The position numbers and the translations under genes are program-made. Positions 13,101 to 22,716 of a DNA stretch of 64,000 bases are shown here, piece by piece (position 1 is the first letter of the stretch; the number at the start of each line of letters is the position of its first letter). This DNA is from Desmodesmus armatus (Eukaryota; Chlorophyta; Chlorophyceae; Sphaeropleales; Scenedesmaceae): the NCBI GenBank assembly GCA_007449985.2, contig VIIQ02000230.1:50004-114003 (forward strand), written 5' to 3'. Under the pieces are notes generated by a model that did no database searches, was not told where the DNA came from, and saw only the letters and a program-made list of their open reading frames with translations.

Positions 13101-16100
13101 CTGCTGGCCCTCTCTGAACCTTGGTTGTGTAAGCAGCACAGGAGGGGGCCCCTCGAAAGTGAGGCAGGGGAGTGGCGCTTGATTTCACCACATGTGGTGC
13201 TGGATGCCTGCTTACCATCTTGTGCTGCTCCAGCTGGCTCTTCTCCCGCTTGAGCTCGCGCAGCTGCTCACGCAGTGACGCGTTCTCTGCTGCTGCCGAC
13301 TCGCCCTCAGCAGCCGCTGCCTCTGCGCTGCGCAGCTGCGACACCACTGCTGCCTCACGACCCTCAACAAGAGCCAGGCGCCTCTCAAGATTGGTCACCT
13401 GCAACACCGTGTTGACACATCAAGGCACACACATGTATGAAGCACAAGCTGTCTCGTCAGCTTCCTTGGAAGCGCCTTTCACACTTTCTAGCCCCTCAAC
13501 ATGAGCCAGTTGGTCACCTGCGCTGCAGTGTTGGCAATAGGAGGCACACACATGTATGAGGCTTAGGGTTTGGGGTTTCAGGCGCTGCGCAGCTGCGACA
13601 CCACTGCTGCCTCACGACCCTCAACAAGAGCCAAGTGCCTCTCAAGATTGGTCACCTGCACCGCAGCGTTGACATATTGAGGCACACACACGTTTATAAG
13701 GCACATGTTGTCTCGCCAGGTTGCTTGGCAGCGGCTGCACACACTCTCTAGCCTCTTTGAAGTCAGCGTGCCGCAGTTCCCGGCATCCCAGAGTCACGCT
13801 GCCTGGTTGCTTTGTTCCTCCCGTCACCGCATCGCCCTCCCACCCGCATGTTGCTGGCCACCATATGCTGCACCACACTTGCAGCTGATAGCACCACTAC
13901 ACGACAAAAGGTAAGCGAGGACAAAGTAGGCCGCGGCGGCCTCCGCTGCTGTCGCCCAATCAAACCACAAACCAGGTGTTGCCCCTGGTCACCGCAACAC
14001 CCGCCTACCTGTGGCCTGCTGGCAGCCAGCTGCTGCTGCAATCTTGGTACGTAGGCGAGGACAAACCAGGGTGGGACAACGTACACTGCTGTCAGACTGT
14101 AGCACCACACATCGGTGATAAGGACCACTTGTAACACCCCCTCTCCCCCCAAAAAAGAAACAAACACACCACTTTTGCCCCTGGTCACTGGAGGTCCCAC
14201 CTACCTGCGTCCTGCTGGCTGCCAGCTGCTGCTGCAGTTGAACCAGCTGCTCCTCTGCTGCTGCTGTGGCAGCAGCGCTGGCAGGTGCAGCTGCCCCTGA
14301 AGAGGCTGCTGCTGCCGCTGCTGACTCTGCTGCCCGGAGGCGCTCCTCCAGCTGCTCTATCTGCACTCAACAGGTGCAGCAACAGTGGAAGATGGGTGTA
14401 TGTTTACACGCGAGCACAGCAGACAGTGCAGTACAGTCTGGTACAGGTATTGGCGGACACAATCCCAGCGTTGGCCGAGGACACAAGAGAGACCTGGCGC
14501 ATACAACCAAGCAGCAAGCAGCTAGCGCTTTTGGCGAGCACCAGGCTGACATGCATACAGGGTGAGCAAGGAACAAGGCTCAGGCGTTTTACGAGGCGCC
14601 AAGTGCCCTGGGGTAGGTGCAGGCAAAGCAAGCAGCAGCAGCATGCACAGGCACGGTCTCCCTCTCCCTGCTGCCAGCAACCCTGCGAGAGCAGGAAACC
14701 TGTCCAGATAGTCGGTGTCCCAAGCACACCGCACCTGCTTTCGCGCTGATGCTGCTGCCTGTGTTGCTCGCTGCTGTGCGCCTGCCAGTGATTTCTGGGC
14801 TGCTGCTAGAGATTCCTCCAGGGCTGCCACACGAGCACCTGCAAGAAAGGGTGAGCAGACACACATGCAACCACGTTTGTGTCAGATCCAGGTCTGTTGT
14901 GGCATGTAGATGCCAGCGTTATGATGAACGTAGGCCTGATGAGCAGTCCAGCCCACAACTTGTCTGGATTTCTCCCAACTGGCAAAGGCCCCAAACAGAC
15001 AGCCCAGTTAGCACTGCCAAAGAGCCTAGCTGTCCAGACATGCATCACAGTGCACATATACCTGGATGCTTCACTGACCGTGTGTCCCAGCAGGGACCAT
15101 TTGACCCCCACCCACCTGACAGGCTGGCCTGCCGTTCAGCTGATCTGCACCTCTCCTCAGTTTGCAACAGGAGCTCCTTGTAGCGCTGCAACACCTGCGC
15201 ATTTGCAGCCTTGTCGCTGCTGCTGCTGCTGCTAGCAGGTGCACCTCCACTGGTGCCAGTTGCTGCTGGGGTAGTGCTGCTGCTGCTGCTGGGTGCAGAA
15301 GGGGCCAACTCAGCGGGCGCAGAGGCTGCAGCTGCTGCTGCTGCTGCACTTGAGGGCGTGGGCGGCTGCATGGATGCATCTTGGTGCTGGGGCGCCTGCT
15401 GCTGCTGCTGTTGGTCGGGTTGGCTGCTGACTGCTGCTGCTGGCTGGGTCGCCTCCTACGCAACAAACAGCAGTGTGCATGACTGGAATGCACGGCAACC
15501 ATGCATGCTGGTCCGTGCTGTAGGTGACGTAGCAGGGTAGTTGCTGCTTGGGTGAATGCCTTGCTATACAGTCACTGCAAACCTCACTATAATGCTATGG
15601 CAGTATGTGAACATCCGCATTGCATGTATGGCTGTGCCAATTGAGTACAGTACAGTACAGTACAGTACAGTACTGTAGCTGCCAGCACTGCACATAGTGC
15701 AGTGTGTGGCGACATGAAACTGCTGCAGCAACACGGGGCTCACCTGACCGTCAGTGTCGCCACTCGCCCCAGGTGCTCCTGCTGCTGCTGGCGCTGCCGC
15801 CTCTGCAGCAATGGCTGTGGCCTCACTGCTGCCTACTGCTGCTGCTGTGTCAGCCTGGCTGTTGCCAGCCACAGACGGTATGCCTGCAGCCTGCTGTGTA
15901 ACATCCTGCTGTGCCTCCTGCTGCTGCTGCTGTGGTGTCTGTGCCGCAACTGCCTGTTGTTGCTGCTGCTGTAGCTGACAGGACAGCTCCTCCAGCTCCT
16001 GGACCCTGCAACAACACACGGCATAGCAAGGACTGCTGGGAAGCCACAAGCACGTCGGCAGCACCGCTGCAGGATATGCTGCTCTGGATGGTCCAGCAGC

Positions 16101-17442
16101 CACACACCCTGGCACTACAGTGCCGGGCCCCATGCGGGGAGCTGCTTGTTTGTCCTGCAGCAGAGGCCAACCTGCTTGTGCCACTGAAAGTGCTACAGCC
16201 ACACCACAGTTCGCATGCTGCTGCATATCTACCCGTACCTGCCGCTGCCCACCCAAGCAGCCTTGCTGCTGCATACTGTTACGGTTTCTGTTACATAGTT
16301 CAGGCTGAGCCTGAACACCCCGTAGGGAGCCAACGAGGCTCATGAGGTATCAGCATCATAGAACGCATCTGAATAGACATCGTGTACTCATCTGAGACCG
16401 TCATCATAGTACCCACCTGCCCCTGCTGCTGCTGAGTTCCTGCTCCAGCAGCTGACACTTGCCCTGCAGTGCTTCCACCTCAGCCTGTGCTGACACTAGC
16501 AGCACCGACTCCACTGCTGCATCAATGCTGCGCAGTGCCTCGGCTGACGCTACCAACTGTCTTGCCTCGTCATCCAAGGCAGAATCTGTGAAGCCAGCAC
16601 GGATCATGATCTAGCAACGGCAGGGGCACAGCATAGCACAGCACGGCACACGTCAGCATGGTGCAGAACAGTGAAGCTTGGCGGCGCAGCGAAGGCAACA
16701 GTGTGGAGCGGTGCTGAAGCGCACAGGGCAACAGCGCCCAGCGGAAGCTGCTGTTGTCACATGGCTTGACATCACTCAATTCCCGCCCTCTCCATGCGCT
16801 GCAGTGGTGACGTATTACAAGCATGGCATGCACCATACCCTGCAAGGAATCGCAGCTTGCAGAGTATGTCGTGCACTGTGCAGCTGCATGGTTGAGCTGG
16901 CTGCCAGACTGTCAGCACAGCCCCCCCGCTGACGGGTTGCTGCAGGCGGTCACCTTTTTGAGGGCTGTGATGGTGTCAAGCAGCATGTGCTTCTCGCGCA
17001 CATGCTGCACTGACATCTTGGCCAAGTCTGCGTTGTCATACCACCGCAGCTTCTTGGCACTCTCAACAGGCAACCTGCAGGAGAGGGTGGGGTGAAAGAC
17101 CGGTCTGGGCTGTTGAGCTGTTGTGGTGCCTCTCTCAAGGCTGTGGTTGTGAGTGAGCTGCTGCAGGCAAAACCTGGGCTGTCATCTTTGAAAAGACATG
17201 CACTTCTGCTCTGTGCAACGCTCCTGGACTTGAGGCTTCACCCACAAGCTGCACAGGCACGCAGCAGACCAAGCGCACCTGAGGTACTGGGAGGAGGCCT
17301 GCGGATCTGGCTGCCTTTCCTGCTGCTGGGGTAGGATAGGTCCATCACTTGCAAGGCTCTTGTCTATTTGTCTCACAGCTGAGTTCACCGCATTGGCTGT
17401 TTTGGACTGGAAATCACCCAATGCCTGTTTCCACTTGTTCAT
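9568..17442 (-). CDS. GRIP-domain golgin, coiled-coil trans-Golgi tether (13 exons, 899 aa)
   Basis: Exons in coding order: 17442-17279, 17074-16954, 16610-16417, 16005-15744, 15455-15116, 14838-14735, 14360-14205, 13398-13216, 12459-12277, 11918-11817, 11214-11095, 10631-10468, 10174-9568. All junctions are GT-AG, every phase matches, and the sum is 2700 bases. The start is MNKWKQALGDFQSK (an upstream in-frame ATG at 17469 is also possible). The middle is almost continuous coiled coil (LEQQLEYMQ, LEERLRAAES, LREQLRELKREKSQLEQ). The last exon has a Gln-14 tract, Gly/Ser linkers, then at ~828-877 VDLVYLRNVVLKFL and TPAEFAAMRKVL, the GRIP signature including the conserved Tyr. In known golgins this domain binds Arl1-GTP and recruits the protein to the trans-Golgi, where the coiled coil captures vesicles. 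The family call is firm; which golgin it is, is not. Confidence 0.88.
9640..9786 (-). other. GRIP domain coding segment
   Basis: Encodes VDLVYLRNVVLKFLEAV, a basic/acidic turn (GKTAERDAL), MPAVAAVLQ and TPAEFAAMRKVL. The pattern (hydrophobic)-x-YL+NV(V/L)LKFL, then a second hydrophobic helix (PVLxxLLxxSPEE-like) is the GRIP fold. The Tyr at about residue 832 corresponds to the residue needed for Golgi targeting in characterised GRIP proteins. About 25 further residues follow before the stop. Confidence 0.85.
10108..10149 (-). repeat. CAG/CTG microsatellite encoding Gln-14 in the golgin
   Basis: Fourteen uninterrupted CTG units on the + strand read as CAG in the golgin's last exon, between the coiled coil and the GRIP domain. 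A second, shorter Gln-7 tract lies near 9991-10011. In-frame length variation between strains would be expected. Confidence 0.85.
10721..10774 (-). repeat. Intronic copy of the start of golgin exon 12
   Basis: A near-exact copy of 10586-10639: CTGCAG acceptor plus about 45 exon bases encoding ADEDAAARISDLQST. It lies ~135 bases upstream (in transcript order) of the real exon 12 and lacks a matching 3' half or donor. It looks like a partial tandem duplication that kept the acceptor. Confidence 0.75.
11561..11592 (-). repeat. Intronic copy of the 3' end of golgin exon 10
   Basis: Encodes LEQQLEYMQ followed by a GTAGG donor, matching the 3' end of exon 10 (11817-11918) and its donor. Upstream of it I find no acceptor giving an open phase-0 exon, so it is probably a non-functional fragment. 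A fainter remnant (VMQ plus GTGGGG) is at about 11358-11372. Confidence 0.6.
12277..12459 (-). other. Golgin exon 9, source of a nearby partial copy
   Basis: A 61-codon phase-0 exon (RVASLEASKGELEGQL...AAVGEQ). Noted separately because its first ~70 bases recur at 12936-13006 in the preceding intron, with a tRNA gene and a minisatellite between the two copies. Confidence 0.8.
12485..12645. repeat. Short minisatellite (~60-bp unit, about 2.5 copies)
   Basis: The unit starts CAGTCAGTGT, runs through GTTACAA(C/A)GAGGCC and ends CCCAGCCGACCCAGT. Two full copies are followed by a degenerate part with CACTCACTCACTCATTG. It lies in a golgin intron between the acceptor of exon 9 and the tRNA gene. 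Confidence 0.75.
12723..12794 (+). tRNA. tRNA-Thr (anticodon CGT)
   Basis: A 72-nt cloverleaf on the + strand. Acceptor GCCCCAT pairs with ATGGGGC (7 of 7), discriminator A. D stem GCGC/GCGC with loop AGTGGTA. Anticodon stem GTCCC/GGGAA (4 of 5, closing G-A), loop TTCGTAA giving anticodon CGT for the codon ACG. Variable region AGGTC. T stem GCGTG/CACGC (5 of 5), loop TTCAACC. There is no intron and no encoded CCA. Internal A and B boxes are intact. It sits inside a golgin intron, antisense to it. There is no TTTT run in the next ~60 bases, so termination is unclear, and a tRNA-derived SINE head is an alternative. Confidence 0.85.
12936..13006 (-). repeat. Intronic copy of the start of golgin exon 9
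   Basis: Copy of the acceptor-proximal part of exon 9: after a CAG it reads QVVSLEASRGKLEGQLSGLAAL. It carries a GTAAGC inside GGGGTAAGC, but splicing there would give a 28-nt exon and shift the frame. It is likely a dead fragment. Confidence 0.7.
13493..13760 (-). repeat. Two further copies of golgin exon 8 start plus flanking intron
   Basis: The 5' part of exon 8 (VTNLERRLALVEGREAAVVSQLRSA) with its CAG acceptor recurs at 13581-13658 and hits TGA straight after the copied part. A shorter trace is at 13493-13517. The neighbouring intron sequence (GGCACACACATGTATGA-like) is repeated with them, so this is a tandem triplication of an exon-intron junction of roughly 100-270 bp per unit. Confidence 0.7.
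14009..14035 (-). repeat. Possible 27-nt micro-exon copied from golgin exon 7
   Basis: Between a TTGCAG and a GTAGG donor, nine codons read QQLAASRPQ, duplicating the exon 7 end QQLAASRTQ. It is phase 0 on both sides, so it could be an optional nine-residue insert. The acceptor overlaps the CAG repeats, so usage is unproven. Confidence 0.4.
15652..15676. repeat. GTACA/TACAG tandem tract in a golgin intron
   Basis: Five to six units of TACAG on the + strand (CTGTA on the transcribed strand), the same motif as the TGTACTG tracts seen before splice acceptors elsewhere in the window. Confidence 0.6.
16288..16355 (+). repeat. Dispersed 68-bp repeat, copy A
   Basis: Copy A lies in a golgin intron. 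It matches, in inverted orientation, 26742-26809 in an ARP4 intron. The shared core reads CTGTTACAT, then AGGCTRAGCCTGAACACCCC and GTAGGRAGCCAACGAGG. With two copies in unrelated genes this is probably part of an interspersed repeat family (short non-autonomous element). Confidence 0.7.
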
Positions 17443-19292
17443 GCTGCTGCTGCCCCTAGGGCACCTCAACAGATGAGCGGTCTGGACAGTCGAACCATAT
17501 AGCTACCACTGAGCATCGTAGTCTGATTCAAAGGCCACCCGAGGTGCAGACTGCTTGTTGTGAGCAGTGATCTCTGCAGGAAGTTTTGGTGTGTCCTTAT
17601 ATGATGATTGGGACCTGGCGAGCTAAGTAAGCGAGTCGTCTTGAAGCATTTGGTCTGTTGTCGAGCGATGAGCGCCAAACAAAATTTGAGCGACACTGAC
17701 AGCTGTGATGTTGCAGGTCATGCTCAGCAATGCTGTTGGACCACTAGGCTCGCCTCCACCTCGCCAACCCAGTTGTTTTCAGGGCAAAACCCTGACCATG
17801 CATCCCCTGTTGATGTCCACCCGCTTGCCATGTTGCAATTGCCTTGCTGCCGGTGACTCCCTTTCCAGCCTGGCATCCATCATTGAAGTTGGAGTGGGCT
17901 TATCGACGCCAGCATTAAAGAGGCGGCCTGACTATCACTTTACGACGTCATCCTCCATAGCATGGACTAGCACTGCCGATGACAAAATCTGCCAGTGCTC
18001 TGCACACCATGTGTGGACTGGCAGGCTGGTTGGCTTCGAATCCAGCTCTTGCCACCGTAACTGCATGCAACCAACAGCCTGCCTTACCCGCCATGCACAG
18101 CACAGCACCAGGCTGGTCAGCACCATTTAGCAAAGCAGCAATATGTCCAAGTTGGCTCGCCTTGCATCACTGGTCTGCAGGAGACGTCGCCCGGCTGTGC
18201 ACACCTGACGCACTTGTCGAGTGCTGGACACTTGTGACAAAACCCCCAGGACCAGCATAACCACCAGAGCAGCCTCAGCAAAGCACCACAAAGCACAAGA
18301 CAGTGCCCCAGAACAGCACCCAGGTCAACGTCAGCATGCTGGTGCGCACCTGCCTGCGCTGAGTTGGGCTCGGCCAGCGAGCCAGCCAGCCAACGCGCAC
18401 AACATCAAGGGGTCTTACAGTCCAGAGCGGTGCACCAAATCCACACATCTGGAACCATGCATGCTGCGACACGCTGCTACAGGTTGCGGCCAGACAACCT
18501 CCCAGCTTGCGGTCCCAAAATTCCCAGTACTACTTTGTCCGTGCCAAGGGCGTTTGATGCAACCTCGACCAGAGCTCAGCCAGTCCTGATCCCTCAGCAC
18601 GTACCTATTGAAGACAAGGCCAGATTCCCCAGTGGAAACCCCCCAGTGACACAAAAACTTCGGGCCAGAAGCAAGAGAGACACACAGCTTCTAAAGGCAA
18701 CAGCCCCCAATTGACAAAAAGCATTGGGCCAGAACAAGAGAGACGAACAGCTGCACAAACCATACAAACAGCATCTGACAGAGCCAAACCCTTCCCAGAA
18801 AAAAAAACCAGCAGCAAGACTGTGGTGTGCCGCGCGCAGCAACACGTACACTGGCATATGTGACAAAGAGGGTGTCTGGGGGCAGGCGTACAAACAGAGC
18901 AAGCAGATCTCAACAAGGGACCAAGTATGCCATGCCGATGCTGTGTCACGCTGTACTGTGCTGTGCCATGCCATGCCCCACACTCGCCAACCATACAGCA
19001 GTGCCAATCCTACGCTGACCCGCTTGCGCTTGCACACCCACCACCCCTGCACAAAAGAGAGACCCTGGACAGATGCACCTGCCTGATCAACCCTCAACCC
19101 CAGCTCAAGTCACACACCACACCATTCACTGTGCCACGCAAAAATAACAGCCACGTGGTGCACCTGAAACCACAAAAAAGGCTTGCGAACGGCCAGCAGG
19201 ACTCAGTCCCATTGCAAACCTCTGCTGTTGCTACTCACACTCAGGCTACAAGTTGAGGCTGGGCAGGCACCAGGGCGCAACACAGCCCGACA
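17443..19292. other. Intergenic region between two minus-strand genes
   Basis: Holds the promoter/5' UTR of the golgin gene (right after 17442) and the 3' UTR of the upstream gene. A TGTAA (minus strand) lies at about 18414, roughly 880 bases past the stop at 19293; it matches the usual green-algal polyadenylation signal. No ORF here has recognisable content. Confidence 0.45.
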
Positions 19293-22053
19293 TCAGCTGT
19301 CCGAAGCTGCTGCTGCACTGCTGCCAGCTGCCACAGCGGCGTCTCCGGCTGCCTCTGCTGCTGCCAATGCCTGTGCAATCTCCTCCTCCAAGCTGAGTGC
19401 AGACAGCACAGGGACATTCCCAGCAGCTGCCGGAGCAGCACCGGCTGCTGCTGCTGCTGATGCAGCTGCCTCGGCAGCCGCCAGCGCCTCTGCTATCTCT
19501 GCCTCCACGTCCCCACCTGCTGCTGCTGTCGCACCCTGCGCTGTAGCACCTGCTTCGCAGGATTCAAGCACATCAACGCTGTGGAGTGAAGGACCAGAAC
19601 CATCCAACGCATCGTCAGCTGCTCCTAGCTGCTGCTCCTGTGCCATGTCAGCATCACCAGCCAGCGCTGTGTTGCCCCAGTCTTCACCGTCGATTGGACC
19701 CTCGGACTGGCCTGAGTAGCTGCTGTGGCTGCCGGTGTACTGGGAACCCTCCTCACTGCCTTGCTCATCTGTGAGGTGCAGCAGGACAGGCAGCAGGAAC
19801 AGTAGCAAATTAGTTGTGCAGAAGCTCGGCAACAGGGAAAGTAGCTAAGCATCCAGCCAAAAGTGCAAGCAGCTAGCTGGATTGCTTCAACTATTGTGCC
19901 GGCTTATGGGGTGGCGGCGGCAACCACCGTTCTCCCAGCAGCGCGTGCAGCACTGCTTGTACTGCCCTGAAACATTGTTTTCACAACCTGTGTGAACCCC
20001 CGGGCCCTTGCTATGGTCAAAGAGACCCAGCAACTACACAGCCAGGCAGCCAAAACTCCCTAGCAGCACCCAAGAAGCGCGGTGTGCACCGCCCGTGTCC
20101 CTAGAGCCCCTGCCCAGCATTCTCGGGGCCGCTCCCCGCCCACCTGATCCAAACAGCAGCATCTGCTCCAGCTGCTGCTTCTGCTGCCGCATGCCGCTGA
20201 GCTGCTGCTGCAGGCTGCTGTTGTCGCTGGACAGGTTGATCACAGCCATGTGGGCCTCCACCTCACGAGCCTCTGCCTCAAGCAACCTGGTGACAAAACA
20301 AACAGTGAGGGCACAACAACAGCACACGATGGCGATGATGGGCAGGATGTTTTGACAGTGTATGTGTGTTTGACTGACTGGTTGCCAATCAGCGACATGC
20401 CATGTTACTTACACTGCCACTGTCGCTCTTGTGTGACTGTTGCTGTCATTGCTTCACAGCAGCAGCAGCTGGACACCCTGTAAAGAGCCACCGGCTCGCA
20501 ATACAACACCCGCGAAAGCACACTGGATCACCAGCCAAACTTCCTATCACCTTGAGCGCAGGGCCTGGAGCTCTGCCTCCAGCTGTGCTGTGCGCTCTGC
20601 CGACATGGGGCTGTGGCGGCGTGGCTGCCTGTGGTGGCGGTGGTGCTCCTGCAGCGGCAGCCGTGAAGTAAAACAGCAGCAGTGCACGCACGGGCGTGAG
20701 CAAAAGGGAACAGGAATAGGGCTTTGATGTCTGTGCAATCACGGCCGACCGATTCCCTACCACCTCACATTCACGAAACAAGGACGGCTGCGAGATGAGT
20801 GCAACCCAGCAGGCCACACATTGGCGCTATCCCATAGAACCACACTATTTGCATTGATGCAACGTCTTTATGTGTGAGTCTCCATGCACAAGTACTTTCA
20901 AACAAACAACAAACCAACCAAAACTCACCCGTGCATTGCGCGGCGCCCTGCCAGAGGCGGGTGGAGCAATGCCAGCGAGCGCCTGCCTCGCTGCCGCTAC
21001 TGCCAGGTCTGGCGTGGGCCCCCTGCCGCTCCTGCTGCTGCTGCGGGGCCTGCTGCTGCTGCTGCCGCCGCCACCCCCTGGGCGTGTCTGGCGCCTGCGG
21101 CCCCCACCCCTAGGCTCCTGACCGTATTCTTCATCGGCGTCGAATTCGCCATAGTCTGGCTCTAGGGGAGCAGCAGCAGCAGCAGGAAGAGGTCTGCCAG
21201 GGGTGCTGCTGCCTGCAGAAGTGCCAGCCCCTGCTGTTGACTGCTGGCCAGTGCTGGGGCTTGCTGCTGCGGTGCTAGATGCAGCCGCAGCGGCGGCTGC
21301 GACGTCTGCTGCTGCTGCTGCAGGCGGCAGCGGTGCGGCGGACCGGCCGTAGCTGCTGCCTGCCGCTAGGAGCCTCCCGGGCGAGCTGCTGCTGCTGTGG
21401 TAGCCGGGGCCGGGAGAGACGCTGCTGCCCCTGTGCGGGTGGAGCTTGCCGCTGCTGTTCCTGCGCCGCATGTTGTTGGGCGTTGCACCATACTCCTCAT
21501 CTGAGTCGTTTCCATACTCTCCATAATCTGGTGCTGCGGATCGGGCATTGGCAGCTGCTGCAGACCGGGGGCTTTTTGCGCCCGATTGGGTCCTGTGAGG
21601 GGGTGCGGTGGCACGCGCGGGCTGCTGCTGCGCTGCAGCTACACTGCCAGACAGTGCACGTTGGAACTGACGGGCAGCACCCAACGCTTGTGGCTTTGCA
21701 GCAGCAGCCATATCTCCACTGCCCATGCGCCCTAGCGGTTGCTGGTAGGTTGGCCCGGCATTGTGGTTGCTGTACCCATGCCCATTGGCACTTGCTGGTG
21801 CTGGCTGCTGGTAGGGCTGCTGATAGGGCTGCTGCTGGTGCTGTTGGTAGCTGTTGCTTGGGTACGAGGGCTGCTGGTGCGCTGCTGTGCTTGGGATGTG
21901 CTGATGGGCATATGGTGCGTACTGCTGTGCCGCATAGCTGCTGTTACCCTGTGGGTGCTCTGCTTGCTGGGGTCCCAGCCTGCCTCTACGGCCCTCAAAA
22001 CCGGGTGGAACATCATCGTCATCATCATGATGATACTGGGGAGCCCCATACAT
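19293..22053 (-). CDS. Low-complexity and coiled-coil protein of unknown function (4 exons, 613 aa)
   Basis: Exons in coding order: 22053-20929, 20648-20551, 20286-20144, 19768-19293. Phases 0, 2 and 1 join correctly and the total is 1842 bases. The ATG at 22053 follows GCCACC, a strong start context. The N-terminal 375 residues are disordered: MYGAPQYHHDDDDDVPPGFE, Tyr/Gln/Pro repeats, Ser/Ala-rich tracts, and two related acidic motifs, PDYGEYGNDSDEEYG and PDYGEFDADEEYG, each followed by a basic Arg cluster. Exons 2-3 encode a short coiled coil (ERTAQLEAELQALRSRLLEAEAREVEAH, split by an intron; then LQQQLSGMRQQKQQLEQ). The acidic C-terminus has two related helices, VEAEIAEALAAAEAA and LEEEIAQALAAAEAA, then AAASDS. 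I do not recognise a family. Confidence 0.75.
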
Positions 22054-22716
22054 GGTGGCTAAGCCAGGGGGTGGAGGACAGCCTGGTGCAACCCCCAACA
22101 AGAGTGAGTAACACGGCCAGACAAGAAATCAGGGGTGCTGGCAGAGCAAAGGGTGGTTGAGGAGTGCTGTAGACGTTACTGAACAGAGATGTGCGAGAGT
22201 GAGCGGAGATGTGCCCTGATGCTCTGCAAGGCTCCACGAGTACCCGTCTGGAGAGAGGTGGTAACCAGCAAGCAACCCTGCCAGAAATAATGTTGTCAGC
22301 CAAATAATCACAATGGGCATCTTCTGCTCTGTCCTCTTGCTTGCAATCTACAAGGAGTGACTGGAGGGAATGAGAAGGGAAGAAGATACGTTCAACACAC
22401 AGCGCAAAAACTGCATCTCTGCGCAATAGTACTGCCTCCGATATCGCTGACAGAAAGGTCGACGTTCAACATCCTTCTTGCCAACAATCTGATCTGCTGT
22501 TTTGAGAACTCCGTGAACTTGTGCAGTGACTGCTTCCTGAGAGCCAAGAAACAGTTCAAACAACAATCTAAATCATACACCAGCCTGATCAGCCTTGTTG
22601 CTGTCGCACAACAGCCTGCACCTGTCTGCTTGCTGCTGTAACGTGCTGTGCGGCCGATGGTATAAGCAGCTGATCAGCACAGGCAGCCCTGAGGCGGGCA
22701 CAAGGAGCAGGCTGCA
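22054..22716. promoter_or_regulatory. Bidirectional promoter region (613-aa gene and ARP4)
   Basis: Only 663 bases separate the two divergent start codons, so both promoters must lie here or overlap transcribed sequence. A TATAAGC at 22661, about 55 bases before the ARP4 ATG, is a possible TATA element for ARP4. Nothing comparable is evident for the minus-strand gene. Confidence 0.45.

Noticed and set aside
18594..19097. 167-codon open frame on the minus strand between two genes
   Set aside because: Cys/Trp/Leu-rich translation without a domain; lies in a probable 3' UTR or spacer.
21279..22160. 293-codon open frame on the + strand
   Set aside because: Antisense shadow of exon 1 of the 613-aa gene; composition follows the GC-rich repeats of that exon.
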